Assembly: GCA_964552795.1 (NCBI GenBank)
Contig: CAZKIO010000021.1
Span: 6,423 to 70,422 of the forward strand
Source: JAEUHZ01 sp964552795
GTDB taxonomy: Bacteria > Planctomycetota > UBA1135 > GCA-002686595
Length of the DNA: 64,000 bases
Reading direction: 5' to 3'
Shown: positions 36,681 to 46,453 of the stretch, piece after piece
How the letters are laid out: each line of letters opens with the position of its first letter
Position numbering within the stretch: the stretch's first letter is position 1
Translations under genes and position numbers: made by a program
Notes under the pieces: generated by a model
Database searches by the model: none
Told to the model about the DNA's origin: nothing
The model's input: only the letters and a program-made list of their open reading frames with translations

Positions 36681-39600
36681 TCACGGGTGCCAGTAGACCT
36701 GGATGCCGTTCGTCAGGTTGAAGGTCGACGCCGTGCAGAACGCCGCCGAGTTGCGGTACCAGCCGCCGTAGTAGCGCGTACCCGGCGAGCCGACCAGGCC
36801 GCGGACCGAAACGGACGGATCGCCCGCCTGCGGGTACTGCGACGCTCCGCCGCTGTTCGTCACGGTCTTCAGCCGCACGACCGTGCCGCCGACGCAACGG
36901 ATGCCGTCGCCGAAGAACGCGAACGACTGCGCCGTTCCCTGGAAGTAGGTGCACGGCGCGGTGGCGCCCATCAGGGAACCCTGCAGGACCAGCGTGTCCG
37001 CGGACAGGTCCGGCAGTCCGACGGCGATCAGGCGCGAACTCTGCGTGAACGAGTTCAGGCATCCGCCGATCGTGCCCAGCGAGGCGTTGTTGCCGCACGG
37101 GCAGCCGACCAGCGCGCCATCCCCGATGCAGGTGGCCACGTACGCGGCGCACGACGTGCGCAGCGTGAACGGGCCGGGGGTGCCTCCCCCGAAGGCCGTC
37201 ACGCGGATCAGCACCACCTGCCCGGAGGTGACGGGCACCTGCAGGTTCGAGTCGCGCCGGATCCCCGTGTCGAGCGTGCCGCACAGGAAGCTGTCGTCGT
37301 TGCACAGGGAGTCCGCGCCCCCGCAGGCCGAGTGGACCGAGAGCACCGTGTCGACGCCGGCGTCCACGCCGCCCGTGTCGTGCGTCCCGCAGGTCGTGAC
37401 GTTCAGCAGGCCCGTGCACGCGGCCGTGTAGCGGTACCACACGTCCGGCGCGGTGGCCGCCGCGCCGCACGACGCGGTGCCGTCGTTGGTGGCGCCGACC
37501 AGTGTGCCGGCGAACGTGCCGTTTCCGATGTTGGTGGCGGCGGCGCAGTTGTCGTTCGCCGGGCGCAACTCCAGGTTCAGGCGGAAGGGCTTGCGGCCCT
37601 GGAACGAGCTGAAGCGCGAGACTCGGATGCGCACGACCTGGCCCGAGGTCACGCTGGCGCTGACCCAGGAGTCGCGCTGCGTGCTCGCGTCCAGCGCGCC
37701 GCAAGCGGTGCCGAAGTTGTCGTCGTTGCAGGCGAGCTGGTTGCCCGCCGTCGCATCGCAGGCCGAGTGCAGCGAGAGCACCGTGTCCGGTCCGGTGTTG
37801 ACGCCGTCCATGTCGTGCGTCCCGCAGGTGGAGACCACCAGCGTGCCGGCCGACGTGGCCGTGTAGCGGTAGTACAGGTCGGGTTCCTGGTCGTTGGGAC
37901 AGGTGGAGGCCCCTTCGCTGGCGAACACGCCCTCGAAGCTGCCGTAGCGCGTACCCACCGGAATGGTGAGCGCGCCGGTGCACAGCGAATTGGCCGAGTC
38001 CGGGCCCGAGATGTCCAGCTTGAGCGGCCCGGATGCGCCGGAATAGCCGCTGACCCGGATCAGGTAGGTCGCGCCAGGCGTGGGCGTGAACTCGAGGAAC
38101 GACTGCAGCGTGAAGTACGGGGAGCCCGCATCGTCGTTGCAGAAGAGCTCCGTCGTGCCGGTCGCGTTGAACACGGTCAGCACCGTGTCGTACAGCGAAC
38201 CGAACGTGGCCAGGGTCACGACCTCCGAGTTGTAGGGCGTGTAGCGGTACCACACGTCGGGGCTCGTGGCCGATGCCCCGCACGAACCGGTGCCGTCGTT
38301 CGTCGCTCCGCTGGTGTTGGCGTAGTACTGGCCCGGCCCGGCGTCCATCGCGTTGGCCTGGGCGTCGTTGATCGGCGCGCGGCAGGCGGGGCCGGTGACG
38401 TTCAGCACGAAGTTGCCCGTTGCGCCGGCGTAGCCGCACACGCGGATCCAGTAGGTCTCGCCGGCAGTGACCGGCGCGGTGGCGGTCGAGGCCAGGGCCG
38501 GGGCCCCGCAGGTGTCGTCGTCGCACCCGATCTGGTTGGCGCTGGTCCCCGGGCACGCCGTGTGGATCGAGACGATCGTGTCGAAGTTCGTCGACGCGTT
38601 GCAGGTGGTGGCCGTCAGCGTTCCGCTCGCCGCGGGCCGGTAGAAGTACCAGACGTCGTTGAAGCCCAGGTTGCCGCCGAAGCCGCAGCCGCTCGAGCCG
38701 TCCGTCGTGGAGCTGGAGTTGGAGTCGAAGTAGGAGTTGCCCGGGCACACCTCCAGGGCGTAGGCGCAGTCGTCGTTGTAGACGCTGTCGCCCAGGCAGC
38801 CGTTGTTCGCGTCGCGGTGCGCGTCGATCTCGCCGCGGCTGGTCGGGCCGAAGCGCAGCGGGCACGGCCGGTAGCTTGGGTTCATCGTGTAGGCCGGGCT
38901 GGCGCAGGTGCAGTGGTTCGCGCCCCAGTTGTGCCCGAGCTCGTGGGCCAGCACGTTGGCGAGGCAGGTCAATCCGTTCGTGCCTCCGATCAGGTTGAAC
39001 GCGCACGACGAGAGCCCGTAGGAGAAGCCGGGGTCGTTGCACACGACGCCGACCCAGGCGAGGCCCGCGCCGCCGAAGCGGCCCGTGAGCAGGTGGCCGA
39101 TGTCGCGCGCAATGCCGCCCTGGCTGGCCTGCCAGTGGGCCCGGAAGGCGTCGAGCAACTGGTTGGTGTTGGCGGCCGAGGCGTAGCCGGCCGGCTCGCT
39201 GCCCGCGGAGGTGCGCACCAGCGTGGCCGTCAGACGGTGGCGGATGCGCAACTCGCGCTCGTACTGCACGTTCGCGACGTTGAGCGTGTGTGCCGCGATG
39301 TCCTGGGACAGCGACGTGCTCGAACCCCACACCTGGTAGAAGGGGAAGTCGCAGTCGAACGCGATCTCCGCCAGGCACAGGTCGCCGGCGCACGCCGGCG
39401 TCCAGCCCTGCGACGGCGGCAGCAGGACCGGGCTGAGGCGCATGCTCTCGGTCACGCCGCAGGTCACCTCGCAGCACGGCGTGGCGCGCGCGGAATCGAA
39501 GACCAGGAAGGAACTGCGATCCCCGGCCACGAACGCGTCGAAGTCCGGCTGGATCTCGATGTGCCGGCCGTCCTCGAGTAGGACGACCGCCTGCATGCCG

Positions 39601-40016
39601 GACGCGAGCAGCGTGCCCACGACCACCGCCGACTTGTCGTCCTCGACCGTGCCGCGGAAGGTGCGGATCTCTCCCGGGTCGTAGTCGGTCTGGACGCCGC
39701 CGTCGCCCACCGCGATCAGGCGGTACCCGGGCGCGCGCACGTCGTGCAGCGCGAGCGTGAGCTGGTGGTCGACGCCGTCCCAGGGCACGACGATCGAGAA
39801 CGGCGCGGCGAGCGTCTCGGGCACGGCCAGGGTCACGCGCGCGTACTGCGCGATCTCGCGCCGCTGGTGCTCGAGATGCAGCGGCAGGAGCTGCTCGGCC
39901 GGGAGCGGCGGCAGCGGTGCGAGCTTGGGCTTGGCCAGGGACTGGGCTTGCGCCGCGGGTGCGAGCGCGAAAGCGCACAGGATCGATGCGAGTGCCAGGG
40001 AGCGGGGGGGCTTCAT
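36681..40016 (-). CDS. Secreted metzincin (M12B-like) metalloprotease with PPC-type repeats and shared C-terminal module
   Basis: 1111 residues. Signal peptide (SLALASILCAFALAPAAQAQ). A reprolysin-like catalytic domain carries HELGHNWGANH at residues 358-368 (zinc His 358, 362, 368; Glu359) and a Met-turn candidate in SPAYTMNPSY. Beyond it are about five PPC-like beta-sandwich repeats of about 115-120 residues. Typical units are SCGASATSPDVWYRYTPYN, DTVLTVFNATG and FCNDDAG. The C-terminal module (CIGDGALVGCPCGN, GGCLNSFTQSSRLIA, FFGDGIRCVGG, GGWYRNSAAFCTASTFNLTN) ends the protein. An extracellular protease with adhesive repeats. It is divergent from the next gene with 296 bp between starts, and followed by a strong hairpin. 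Confidence 0.88.
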   Translation of the reverse strand: MKPPRSLALASILCAFALAPAAQAQSLAKPKLAPLPPLPAEQLLPLHLEHQRREIAQYARVTLAVPETLAAPFSIVVPWDGVDHQLTLALHDVRAPGYRLIAVGDGGVQTDYDPGEIRTFRGTVEDDKSAVVVGTLLASGMQAVVLLEDGRHIEIQPDFDAFVAGDRSSFLVFDSARATPCCEVTCGVTESMRLSPVLLPPSQGWTPACAGDLCLAEIAFDCDFPFYQVWGSSTSLSQDIAAHTLNVANVQYERELRIRHRLTATLVRTSAGSEPAGYASAANTNQLLDAFRAHWQASQGGIARDIGHLLTGRFGGAGLAWVGVVCNDPGFSYGLSSCAFNLIGGTNGLTCLANVLAHELGHNWGANHCTCASPAYTMNPSYRPCPLRFGPTSRGEIDAHRDANNGCLGDSVYNDDCAYALEVCPGNSYFDSNSSSTTDGSSGCGFGGNLGFNDVWYFYRPAASGTLTATTCNASTNFDTIVSIHTACPGTSANQIGCDDDTCGAPALASTATAPVTAGETYWIRVCGYAGATGNFVLNVTGPACRAPINDAQANAMDAGPGQYYANTSGATNDGTGSCGASATSPDVWYRYTPYNSEVVTLATFGSLYDTVLTVFNATGTTELFCNDDAGSPYFTLQSFLEFTPTPGATYLIRVSGYSGASGPLKLDISGPDSANSLCTGALTIPVGTRYGSFEGVFASEGASTCPNDQEPDLYYRYTATSAGTLVVSTCGTHDMDGVNTGPDTVLSLHSACDATAGNQLACNDDNFGTACGALDASTQRDSWVSASVTSGQVVRIRVSRFSSFQGRKPFRLNLELRPANDNCAAATNIGNGTFAGTLVGATNDGTASCGAAATAPDVWYRYTAACTGLLNVTTCGTHDTGGVDAGVDTVLSVHSACGGADSLCNDDSFLCGTLDTGIRRDSNLQVPVTSGQVVLIRVTAFGGGTPGPFTLRTSCAAYVATCIGDGALVGCPCGNNASLGTIGGCLNSFTQSSRLIAVGLPDLSADTLVLQGSLMGATAPCTYFQGTAQSFAFFGDGIRCVGGTVVRLKTVTNSGGASQYPQAGDPSVSVRGLVGSPGTRYYGGWYRNSAAFCTASTFNLTNGIQVYWHP

Positions 40017-40312
40017 GGTCGAGGTCCGATTGCGAGAGAGGACGGTGGAGCACGGGGGCTCCGGAACGGGGAGGCCCGGGGGGGCGCCGCGCGTGTCGCG
40101 CGGACATCCGCCAGGACCGCCGTCACTCCACCATCCGGCCGCCGGCCACGGTAGGGGGTGCGAGCGCCGCCCTCGCCCCCGGCGTGCGAGCGCCGAGGGA
40201 ATCCGGGAAAGCGTGTCTCCTGGCGGCGGCGCACGCAGGTCGTGGATGCGGGCCCGCCCGCGCGGCGGCCCTTCACGACCCGACCGCCCGATCGCACGGG
40301 CACCCGCACGCC

Positions 40313-42742
40313 ATGAAGACCCCCCTTGCCTGCTCCCTCGCGCTGCTCCTCGCCTCGCCCCACACCCTCGCCGGGCAGTCGCCGCGTCCCTTCGCGCCGT
40401 TGCCCCTCGCCGTCGACGTGAAGACCGCGCCGGAACCCTCGCGCGCGCCCGAGCCGCTCGCGCCGCGCGTCGTCGCGGCTCCGACGGAGGGGACCGCCGG
40501 GTTCGCGGCGCGTCCCGCGCCGATCGACGCGCGCGCGCCGCTCTCCCGCGCGTCGGGGATCGACCGCTCGCGCGTGTACTTCGATGCCCCGGGCGACGGC
40601 TCGGTGTGGGCGCGCGGCCTGAATTACAAGGCCGGCTTCGACGCGGACGGCGCGACGTACTACCCGCTGTTCGGCGCGGGGCAGGCGCAGCACCACCCGC
40701 ACAGGCTCTCGCCCGACCTCGTCACCCTGGGCGGTGCCGAGATCGCGTTCGAGCGTGGACAGGCGGCCGACGTCGCCGGCGACCGCGTCCAGATCGAGCG
40801 CGGCGCGTTCACGGAGATCTACGACCTCACGGCGCTCCAGATCGAGCAGACCTTCGTGTTTCCGGAGCTGCGGGGCGCGGGCGACCTCGTGCTGCGCATC
40901 CCGATCGCGAGCGACCTCGATGCGGCCGAGTGCGATGCGGGCTTCGAGTTCCGCGCGCCGCGCGGTCGCGTGACCTACGGACGCGCCGTGGCGATCGACG
41001 CCGACGGCCGGCGCGTCGCGGCGCCGACCGCGCTCGTGGATGGCGCGATCACGATCCGCGTGGACGCGTCGTTCCTGGCGACCGCCGCGCTGCCCCTCGT
41101 GATCGACCCGGTCGTCACGACGCTCACGATCGACACCAGCTCGTTCAACAACTACCTGGCCGACGCCGCCTACGACGCGACCTTCGACCGCTGGCTGGTC
41201 GTCTATCGGGAACTCGCGACCGACAGCGACTACGACGTCTACTACGTGATGCTGAACGGCGCGGGCATCTACCTGTGGGGCGGCTACATCAACAGCAACC
41301 CCACGCTGTGGTGGGAGCCGCGCTGCGCGAACCTGAACTCGGCCGACCAGTTCCTGGTGGCCGCGCCGGCCGGCACCGCGGGCGACATGGAGATCAAGGG
41401 CCGCACCGTGCAGGCGGGCCTGAGCTCGGTGAGCGCCGAGTTCTTCATCAGCGGCGGCGAGAGCGGCTGGAACGGCTCGGTAGCCGTCGGCGGCGACCCC
41501 TATCCCTTCGCCCCCGCCAGCTACTGCGTGGCCTACGAGCGCATCTACGGCCCGGGCGACAACGACATCCTCGTGCGTCTCGTCGGGTCGAACGGCAGCG
41601 CCACGCCGACGACCTACCTCTCGAACTCCGGCAGCACGCTGGACGGATCGCCGTCGGTGTCCAAATCGAACGGCGGGTCGACGTGGACCATCGTCTGGGG
41701 TCGGGTGGTGGGTTCCGACACCGACGTCTGGGCCGGGCGCATCCGCTACGACGGCCTGGTCGTGAACACGCCGTTCCAGATCACCTCCGGCGGCCTCGAC
41801 CGGAGCCCGTGCGTGTCGAGCCCGCTGATCGGGAGCCAGCGCACGTTGATCGTGTTCCAGCGCAACTACGGCACCGACTACGACATCCAGGGCGTGCTCA
41901 TGGACGGCGCGACGCCGATCCAGCACGTCGACCTGACGATCCTGGAGAACGCGCAGGTGTTCCAGAACCAGATCGCTCCGTGGGTGGACAGCGACGGGCA
42001 GCACTTCCTGGTGGGCTACGCCGAGAACGCCGGCTCGAGCACGAGCAACTACGACGCCTACGTGGCCGACTTCTACGTGTCGCAGAACAGCCTCGGCGTC
42101 CGGCAGGCGCACGTGAACCTGGCCGCCACGGGCTCGCGCGAGAGCAACGTGCGCGTCGCCTCGGCGCAGGGCTCGGCCGGCGCGGGCCGGCGGTTCATGG
42201 CCGTGTGGGACAAGCAGACCACGTCGAGCAACCACGACATCCTGGGCGCGCTGTTCGACGTCTACGAGGGCGGGGCGGCGACCCCCACGTGCTTCGGCGA
42301 CGGCAGCTTCGGCGCCTGTCCCTGCGGCAACAACGGATCCGCCGGCCGCGGCTGCGCGAGCTCGGTGAATGCGGCGGGCGCGCTGCTCGCGGCGAGCGGC
42401 AGCCTCTCGACGTGGTCCGGCGCGACGGTCCTGACCGCCAGCGGGCTGCCGTCGACGTCGGTGTGCCTCTTCTACCAGGGGACGACGTCGGGCGGCGCCA
42501 GCGCGTTCGGCGACGGCCTCAACTGCACGGGCGGCACGGTGATCCGCATCGGCACGAAGACAGCGTCGGGCGGCGTCGCGTCGTACCCGGGAGCGGGCGA
42601 CACGGCGCTGCACGTGCGCGGCAACGTGCCGCTCGACGGCGGCACGCGCGGCTACCAGTGCTGGTACCGCAACAGCGCCGCGTTCTGCACGCCCGCGACG
42701 TTCAACGTGACGAATGGCGTGCGGATCGCGTGGGCGCGCTGA
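40313..42742 (+). CDS. Secreted protein with shared C-terminal module
   Basis: 809 residues from an ATG that opens a signal peptide (TPLACSLALLLASPHTLAGQ). The first 260 residues include SRVYFDAPGDGSVWARGLNY, APRGRVTYGRAVAIDADGRR and PLVIDPVVTTLTIDTS, a layout I have seen at the N-terminus of large secreted proteins where it ends in '.LVIDP'. The middle is a BNR-like propeller (DRWLVVYRELATDSDYDVYY, WTIVWGRVVGSDTDVW, GQHFLVGYAENAGSSTSNYD). The C-terminal module follows (CFGDGSFGACPCGNNGS, GCASSVNAAG, CLFYQGT, FGDGLNCTGG, CWYRNSAAFC, TFNVTNGVRIAW). Its stop codon overlaps the first 119-bp palindromic element. Function unknown. Confidence 0.8.
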   Translation: MKTPLACSLALLLASPHTLAGQSPRPFAPLPLAVDVKTAPEPSRAPEPLAPRVVAAPTEGTAGFAARPAPIDARAPLSRASGIDRSRVYFDAPGDGSVWARGLNYKAGFDADGATYYPLFGAGQAQHHPHRLSPDLVTLGGAEIAFERGQAADVAGDRVQIERGAFTEIYDLTALQIEQTFVFPELRGAGDLVLRIPIASDLDAAECDAGFEFRAPRGRVTYGRAVAIDADGRRVAAPTALVDGAITIRVDASFLATAALPLVIDPVVTTLTIDTSSFNNYLADAAYDATFDRWLVVYRELATDSDYDVYYVMLNGAGIYLWGGYINSNPTLWWEPRCANLNSADQFLVAAPAGTAGDMEIKGRTVQAGLSSVSAEFFISGGESGWNGSVAVGGDPYPFAPASYCVAYERIYGPGDNDILVRLVGSNGSATPTTYLSNSGSTLDGSPSVSKSNGGSTWTIVWGRVVGSDTDVWAGRIRYDGLVVNTPFQITSGGLDRSPCVSSPLIGSQRTLIVFQRNYGTDYDIQGVLMDGATPIQHVDLTILENAQVFQNQIAPWVDSDGQHFLVGYAENAGSSTSNYDAYVADFYVSQNSLGVRQAHVNLAATGSRESNVRVASAQGSAGAGRRFMAVWDKQTTSSNHDILGALFDVYEGGAATPTCFGDGSFGACPCGNNGSAGRGCASSVNAAGALLAASGSLSTWSGATVLTASGLPSTSVCLFYQGTTSGGASAFGDGLNCTGGTVIRIGTKTASGGVASYPGAGDTALHVRGNVPLDGGTRGYQCWYRNSAAFCTPATFNVTNGVRIAWAR

Positions 42743-42859
42743 TACGGAGTCAGGACGACCAGCACAACTTGGCTGACCTGCGGCTTGCGCGCCCACCGCT
42801 CCGCTGGGCCTGCAAGCCGCCGGTCAGCCAAGTTGGGCTGGTTGTCCTGACTCCGTATC
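42741..42859. repeat. 119-bp palindromic element, copy 1
   Basis: Perfect 16-base terminal inverted repeats (GATACGGAGTCAGGAC), continuing as a nearly perfect stem of about 55 bp around an 11-base centre (CCGCTCCGCTG). It begins inside the stop codon TGA (42740-42742) of the upstream gene. A second short inverted repeat of its tip sequence follows at 42863-42888 (GACTCCGT/ACGGAGTC). No ORF. It resembles a REP/MITE-type element or bidirectional terminator. The rest of 42889-43240 shows nothing recognisable. Confidence 0.85.
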
Positions 42860-43240
42860 CGTGACTCCGTATCCGCGGGGACGGAGTCCCACCGCGCCAC
42901 GGTCACATCTGCCTCCAACGCACCCGGATCGGCTCTCGGGGCCGCCGGACCGAGGATCCGGGGGTCATGGAGGCTCCCGCCGCCCCTCCCGCCCCACCTG
43001 CGGACAGGCGTACCCGGCCCCGGCCGGCTACCCTCTCGCCTGGCTCGTGCGTTCGGACCGACTGCGCCATCTGCTCGCTTCGAGTCGGGCCCGATGCGCC
43101 GACGCCCAGGCCCTTCGCGGCGCGTGCCGGGCGCGCGTAGTGCCTGCCACGGGTTGTCTTCCGTCGCCCCGGGATTGGTGCGAAGCTGTCGAGTGTCGGA
43201 CGCCCTCTGTTCGAGACTCGCTGACGCAGAGAACAATGCC

Positions 43241-46039
43241 ATGTCCAGATCCGTTCCTCGATCGCGCAGCGTCTCCGCGGGCCTCATCACGGGTGTGTTG
43301 GTGTTGGCGCTCGGTGGCCGGGTCGGCTTCGCTCAGATGGCCTGTCAGCCGGCCTGGCAGCCGACCTTCGGCGCCGCGGAAGGCGTGGGCAGCGGCGGCC
43401 TTGGCGACCTTGCGGTCTTCGACGACGGTAACGGGCCTGCCCTCTACGCCGGCGGCGCGTTCGAGCGCGCCGGCGCGGCGACGGCGAACTTCATCGCCAA
43501 ATGGGACGGAACGAGTTGGGCGCCGCTCGGAAGCGGCATGAGCAGCGGTGTCGGTTCCGGTCAGGTGCGAGCTCTCGCGGTGTTCGACGACGGTGGCGGA
43601 GCGGCGCTCTACGCGGGCGGGCGATTCGACGTCGCGGGCGGTGCGGCGGCGAGCAACGTCGCGAAGTGGAACGGAGCGAGTTGGTCGGCTCTGGGCACCG
43701 GTCTCAACGAGGTCGTGTACGCGCTAGCTGTCTTCGACGACGGCAGCGGGCCCGCGCTCTACGCCGGCGGGAACTTCACGCTGGCCGGAGGCACCTCGCG
43801 CGGCATCGCGAAGTGGAACGGATCGAGCTGGATCCCGCTCGGCGCCGGCGTCAGTTGGTACGTCGACGCGCTGGCGGTTCATGACGATGGCTCGGGCGCA
43901 GCGCTCTTCGTCGGCGGCGACTTCACGACGGCGGGCGGCGTCCCGGCGAGCGACATCGCCAAGTGGAACGGCACGAGTTGGTCGGCGGTTGGCGGTGGAA
44001 TCACCGGAAGCGTCGCCGCGTTGCGCGTCTTCGACGACGGCGGCGGACCCAAGCTGTACGCGGGCGGGCAGTTCACGAGCGCGGGCGGCGCTCCCGCGAA
44101 CTACATCGCCAGGTGGAACGGCGCCGCGTGGTCGGCGCTCGGCAGCGGAACGAACTTCACCGTCTCCGCGCTCACGTCGTTCAACGACGGCAGCGGCCCC
44201 GCGCTGTACGCCGGCGGCCGCTTCTCGCAGGCCGGCGGCATTCCGGCCGCGCGCATCGCGAAGTGGAACGGAACGAGCTGGTCCCCGCTCGGCAGCGGCA
44301 TGGGCGGACTTCAGGGCAGCGCGCAGATCGGGTCTCTCGCGGCGTTCGACGAGGGTAGCGGCCCACGCCTGTTCGCGGGCGGCAGCTTCACGTCCGCGGG
44401 TGGAGCACCCGTCAATCACATCGCACGTTGGAACGGTTCCAGTTGGAGCCCGATGGGCGGGACCGGCCTCGGCGGGCTCGTCTCCGCGCTCGTTCCGCAC
44501 GACGTCGGGAGCGGCCCTGGGCTCGTCGCCGGAGGCTGGTTTCTGTCCGTCGCCGGCGCGACGGTGAACCACATCGCGCGCTGGAACGGCTCGGCCTGGT
44601 CGGCGCTCGGGACGGGCACGAACGCTCCCGTGCACGCACTCGCCGTGTACGACGACGGCGGTGGGCCCGCGCTCTACGCCGGTGGGATGTTCACGTCCGC
44701 GGGAGGAGGCTTCGCCAGCCACATCGCGAAATGGAATGGAACGAGCTGGTCGCAGGTCGGAGGCGGGTTGGGCGGCGGGAAGCTCGTGGACGTGCTTGCG
44801 CTGGCCGTATTCGACGACGGCAGTGGTCCGGCGCTCTACGCTGGCGGCGAGTTCTTCGACGCGGGCGGCGTGACGGCGCTCGGCATCGCACGCTGGAACG
44901 GCACAAGCTGGTCGGCGCTCGACGGAAACTCGCACTACGTCGTCGCGCTCACGGTGCATGACGACGGCAGCGGGCCGGCGCTCGTCGCGGCGGGTGCGAT
45001 CCGTGTTGCGGGCGGCACGGCGGCGATCGCGAAGTGGAACGGCACGGCCTGGTCGCCGCTTGGTAGCGGCATGAGCGCGGGTACCGGCGCGGCGTACGTA
45101 TACTCGATGAGCGTCTTCGACGACGGCTCAGGCGCCGCGCTCTACGCCGGAGGCTCCTTCACGAGCGCGGGCGGAGTTCCGGCGAACTACATCGCGCGTT
45201 GGAGCGGTTCGAGCTGGTCCGCGCTCGGCAGCGGCGTCGGGGGAGGTTCGTACACGGCGGTGACCGCTCTAGGCGCGTTCGATGACGGTGTCGCAACCGC
45301 GCTGTGTGTCTCCGGCAACTTCACGATGGCCGGCGGCTCACCCGCGCAGCGCATCGCGCGCTGGGACGGCGCAGGCTGGTCCGCGATGGGTGGCGGACTG
45401 AGTAACGGCGCGGCGAGCGCGCTCGCCGCATTCGACGCAGGAGGCGGCCCGGAGTTGTACGCCGGAGGGAGCTTCGCTGGCGCGGTCGATTCAGGGGACA
45501 GCTTCCTGGCGCGCTGGGGCAACGTCGAGGGCTGCGGCGTGCCGGGCGTGTCCGTCTGCCACCCGGGCGTCGGCGGCGTCAGCGGGTGTCCGTGCTCCAA
45601 TCCACCCAGCGTCCCGGATCGCGGCTGCAACAACGGCTCGGGATCAGGCGGCGCGCTCCTCTCGGCGACGGGCATCGCGCGGCTCACGTACGACACGCTC
45701 GTGTTCACGGCAATCGCTCTGAACCCCTCGTCCGTGAGCCTCGTGTTCCAGGGCGATGCGCTGTCGGCGAGCGGAGTCGTGTTCGGACACGGCGTGCGCT
45801 GCGCCACGGGCAGCCTGAAGCGTCTCTATTTGAAACATGCCGTCGCTGGATCGATTCAGGCGCCGGAGCAGTCCGACCTGGGCGTGCACGAGCGCTCTGC
45901 GGCTCAGGGCGACGTGATCATGCCCGGCTCGACGCGCGTGTACGGCGTCTTCTACCGCGACCCGCTCGTGCTCGGGGGCTGTTCACCCACGATCACGTTC
46001 AACGTCACGCAACAACTCAGCGTCGTGTGGGCGCCGTGA
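43241..46039 (+). CDS. Secreted 14-repeat propeller-like protein with divergent C-terminal module
   Basis: 932 residues from the ATG at 43241, with a signal peptide (SAGLITGVLVLALGGRVGFAQ). About 14 units of 50-55 residues follow, e.g. VYALAVFDDGSGPALYAGG then FTLAGGTSRGIAKWNGSSW, related to the units at 34130-36454 but more regular. The underlying DNA repeats GTGGAACGGAACGAGCTGG-like segments many times, so the gene is prone to unequal recombination. The C-terminal module is present but divergent: VSGCPCSNPPSVPDRGCNNG, SLVFQGDAL, FGHGVRCATG, GVFYRDPL and TFNVTQQLSVVW. Probably surface-exposed; ligand unknown. It is convergent with the beta-helix gene across a gap containing the second palindromic element. 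Confidence 0.78.
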   Translation: MSRSVPRSRSVSAGLITGVLVLALGGRVGFAQMACQPAWQPTFGAAEGVGSGGLGDLAVFDDGNGPALYAGGAFERAGAATANFIAKWDGTSWAPLGSGMSSGVGSGQVRALAVFDDGGGAALYAGGRFDVAGGAAASNVAKWNGASWSALGTGLNEVVYALAVFDDGSGPALYAGGNFTLAGGTSRGIAKWNGSSWIPLGAGVSWYVDALAVHDDGSGAALFVGGDFTTAGGVPASDIAKWNGTSWSAVGGGITGSVAALRVFDDGGGPKLYAGGQFTSAGGAPANYIARWNGAAWSALGSGTNFTVSALTSFNDGSGPALYAGGRFSQAGGIPAARIAKWNGTSWSPLGSGMGGLQGSAQIGSLAAFDEGSGPRLFAGGSFTSAGGAPVNHIARWNGSSWSPMGGTGLGGLVSALVPHDVGSGPGLVAGGWFLSVAGATVNHIARWNGSAWSALGTGTNAPVHALAVYDDGGGPALYAGGMFTSAGGGFASHIAKWNGTSWSQVGGGLGGGKLVDVLALAVFDDGSGPALYAGGEFFDAGGVTALGIARWNGTSWSALDGNSHYVVALTVHDDGSGPALVAAGAIRVAGGTAAIAKWNGTAWSPLGSGMSAGTGAAYVYSMSVFDDGSGAALYAGGSFTSAGGVPANYIARWSGSSWSALGSGVGGGSYTAVTALGAFDDGVATALCVSGNFTMAGGSPAQRIARWDGAGWSAMGGGLSNGAASALAAFDAGGGPELYAGGSFAGAVDSGDSFLARWGNVEGCGVPGVSVCHPGVGGVSGCPCSNPPSVPDRGCNNGSGSGGALLSATGIARLTYDTLVFTAIALNPSSVSLVFQGDALSASGVVFGHGVRCATGSLKRLYLKHAVAGSIQAPEQSDLGVHERSAAQGDVIMPGSTRVYGVFYRDPLVLGGCSPTITFNVTQQLSVVWAP

Positions 46040-46334
46040 GTGCGTCCAGCGACGCCCGTGCTTCGTGGAGTAGCACGACGAAGTGAACTGAATCGAAGCG
46101 GGACCCAGCGTGTACCCAGCCCCGTCGGGAACGTACCGCCGGCATTGCGAACCTCGGTGGACCCGTGGGATCGGATTACGCAGGCTCCGACGGCAGGCGG
46201 CCACCGGCGCGGTCGCTCCTTGGATCAGAGGGCGTCTCAACGCCGCGTGCGCGCTCGATCCATCGCGCCCTTCTCGATCAGGTGAGGTCGACCGGCGCTC
46301 AAGGCCGCCAAGCAATTCTGAGCGTGTTGGACCG

Positions 46335-46453
46335 GATACGGAGTCCGGACAACTAGCACAACGTGGCTGACCTGCGGCGTACAGGCTTACCGGAGCGGTG
46401 GGCGCGCAAACCGCAGGTCTGCCAAGTTGCGCCAATCGTCCTGACTCCGTATC
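46335..46453. repeat. 119-bp palindromic element, copy 2
   Basis: Same length and tips as copy 1 (GATACGGAGTCCGGAC left, GTCCTGACTCCGTATC right) with shared interior blocks (GTGGCTGACCTGCGGC, GGTGGGCGCGCAA, GCCAAGTTG). The stem is less perfect than in copy 1. Its right end overlaps the stop codon (46452-46454) of the beta-helix gene, as copy 1 overlaps a stop codon. The remainder of the 46040-46334 gap shows no gene. Confidence 0.85.
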
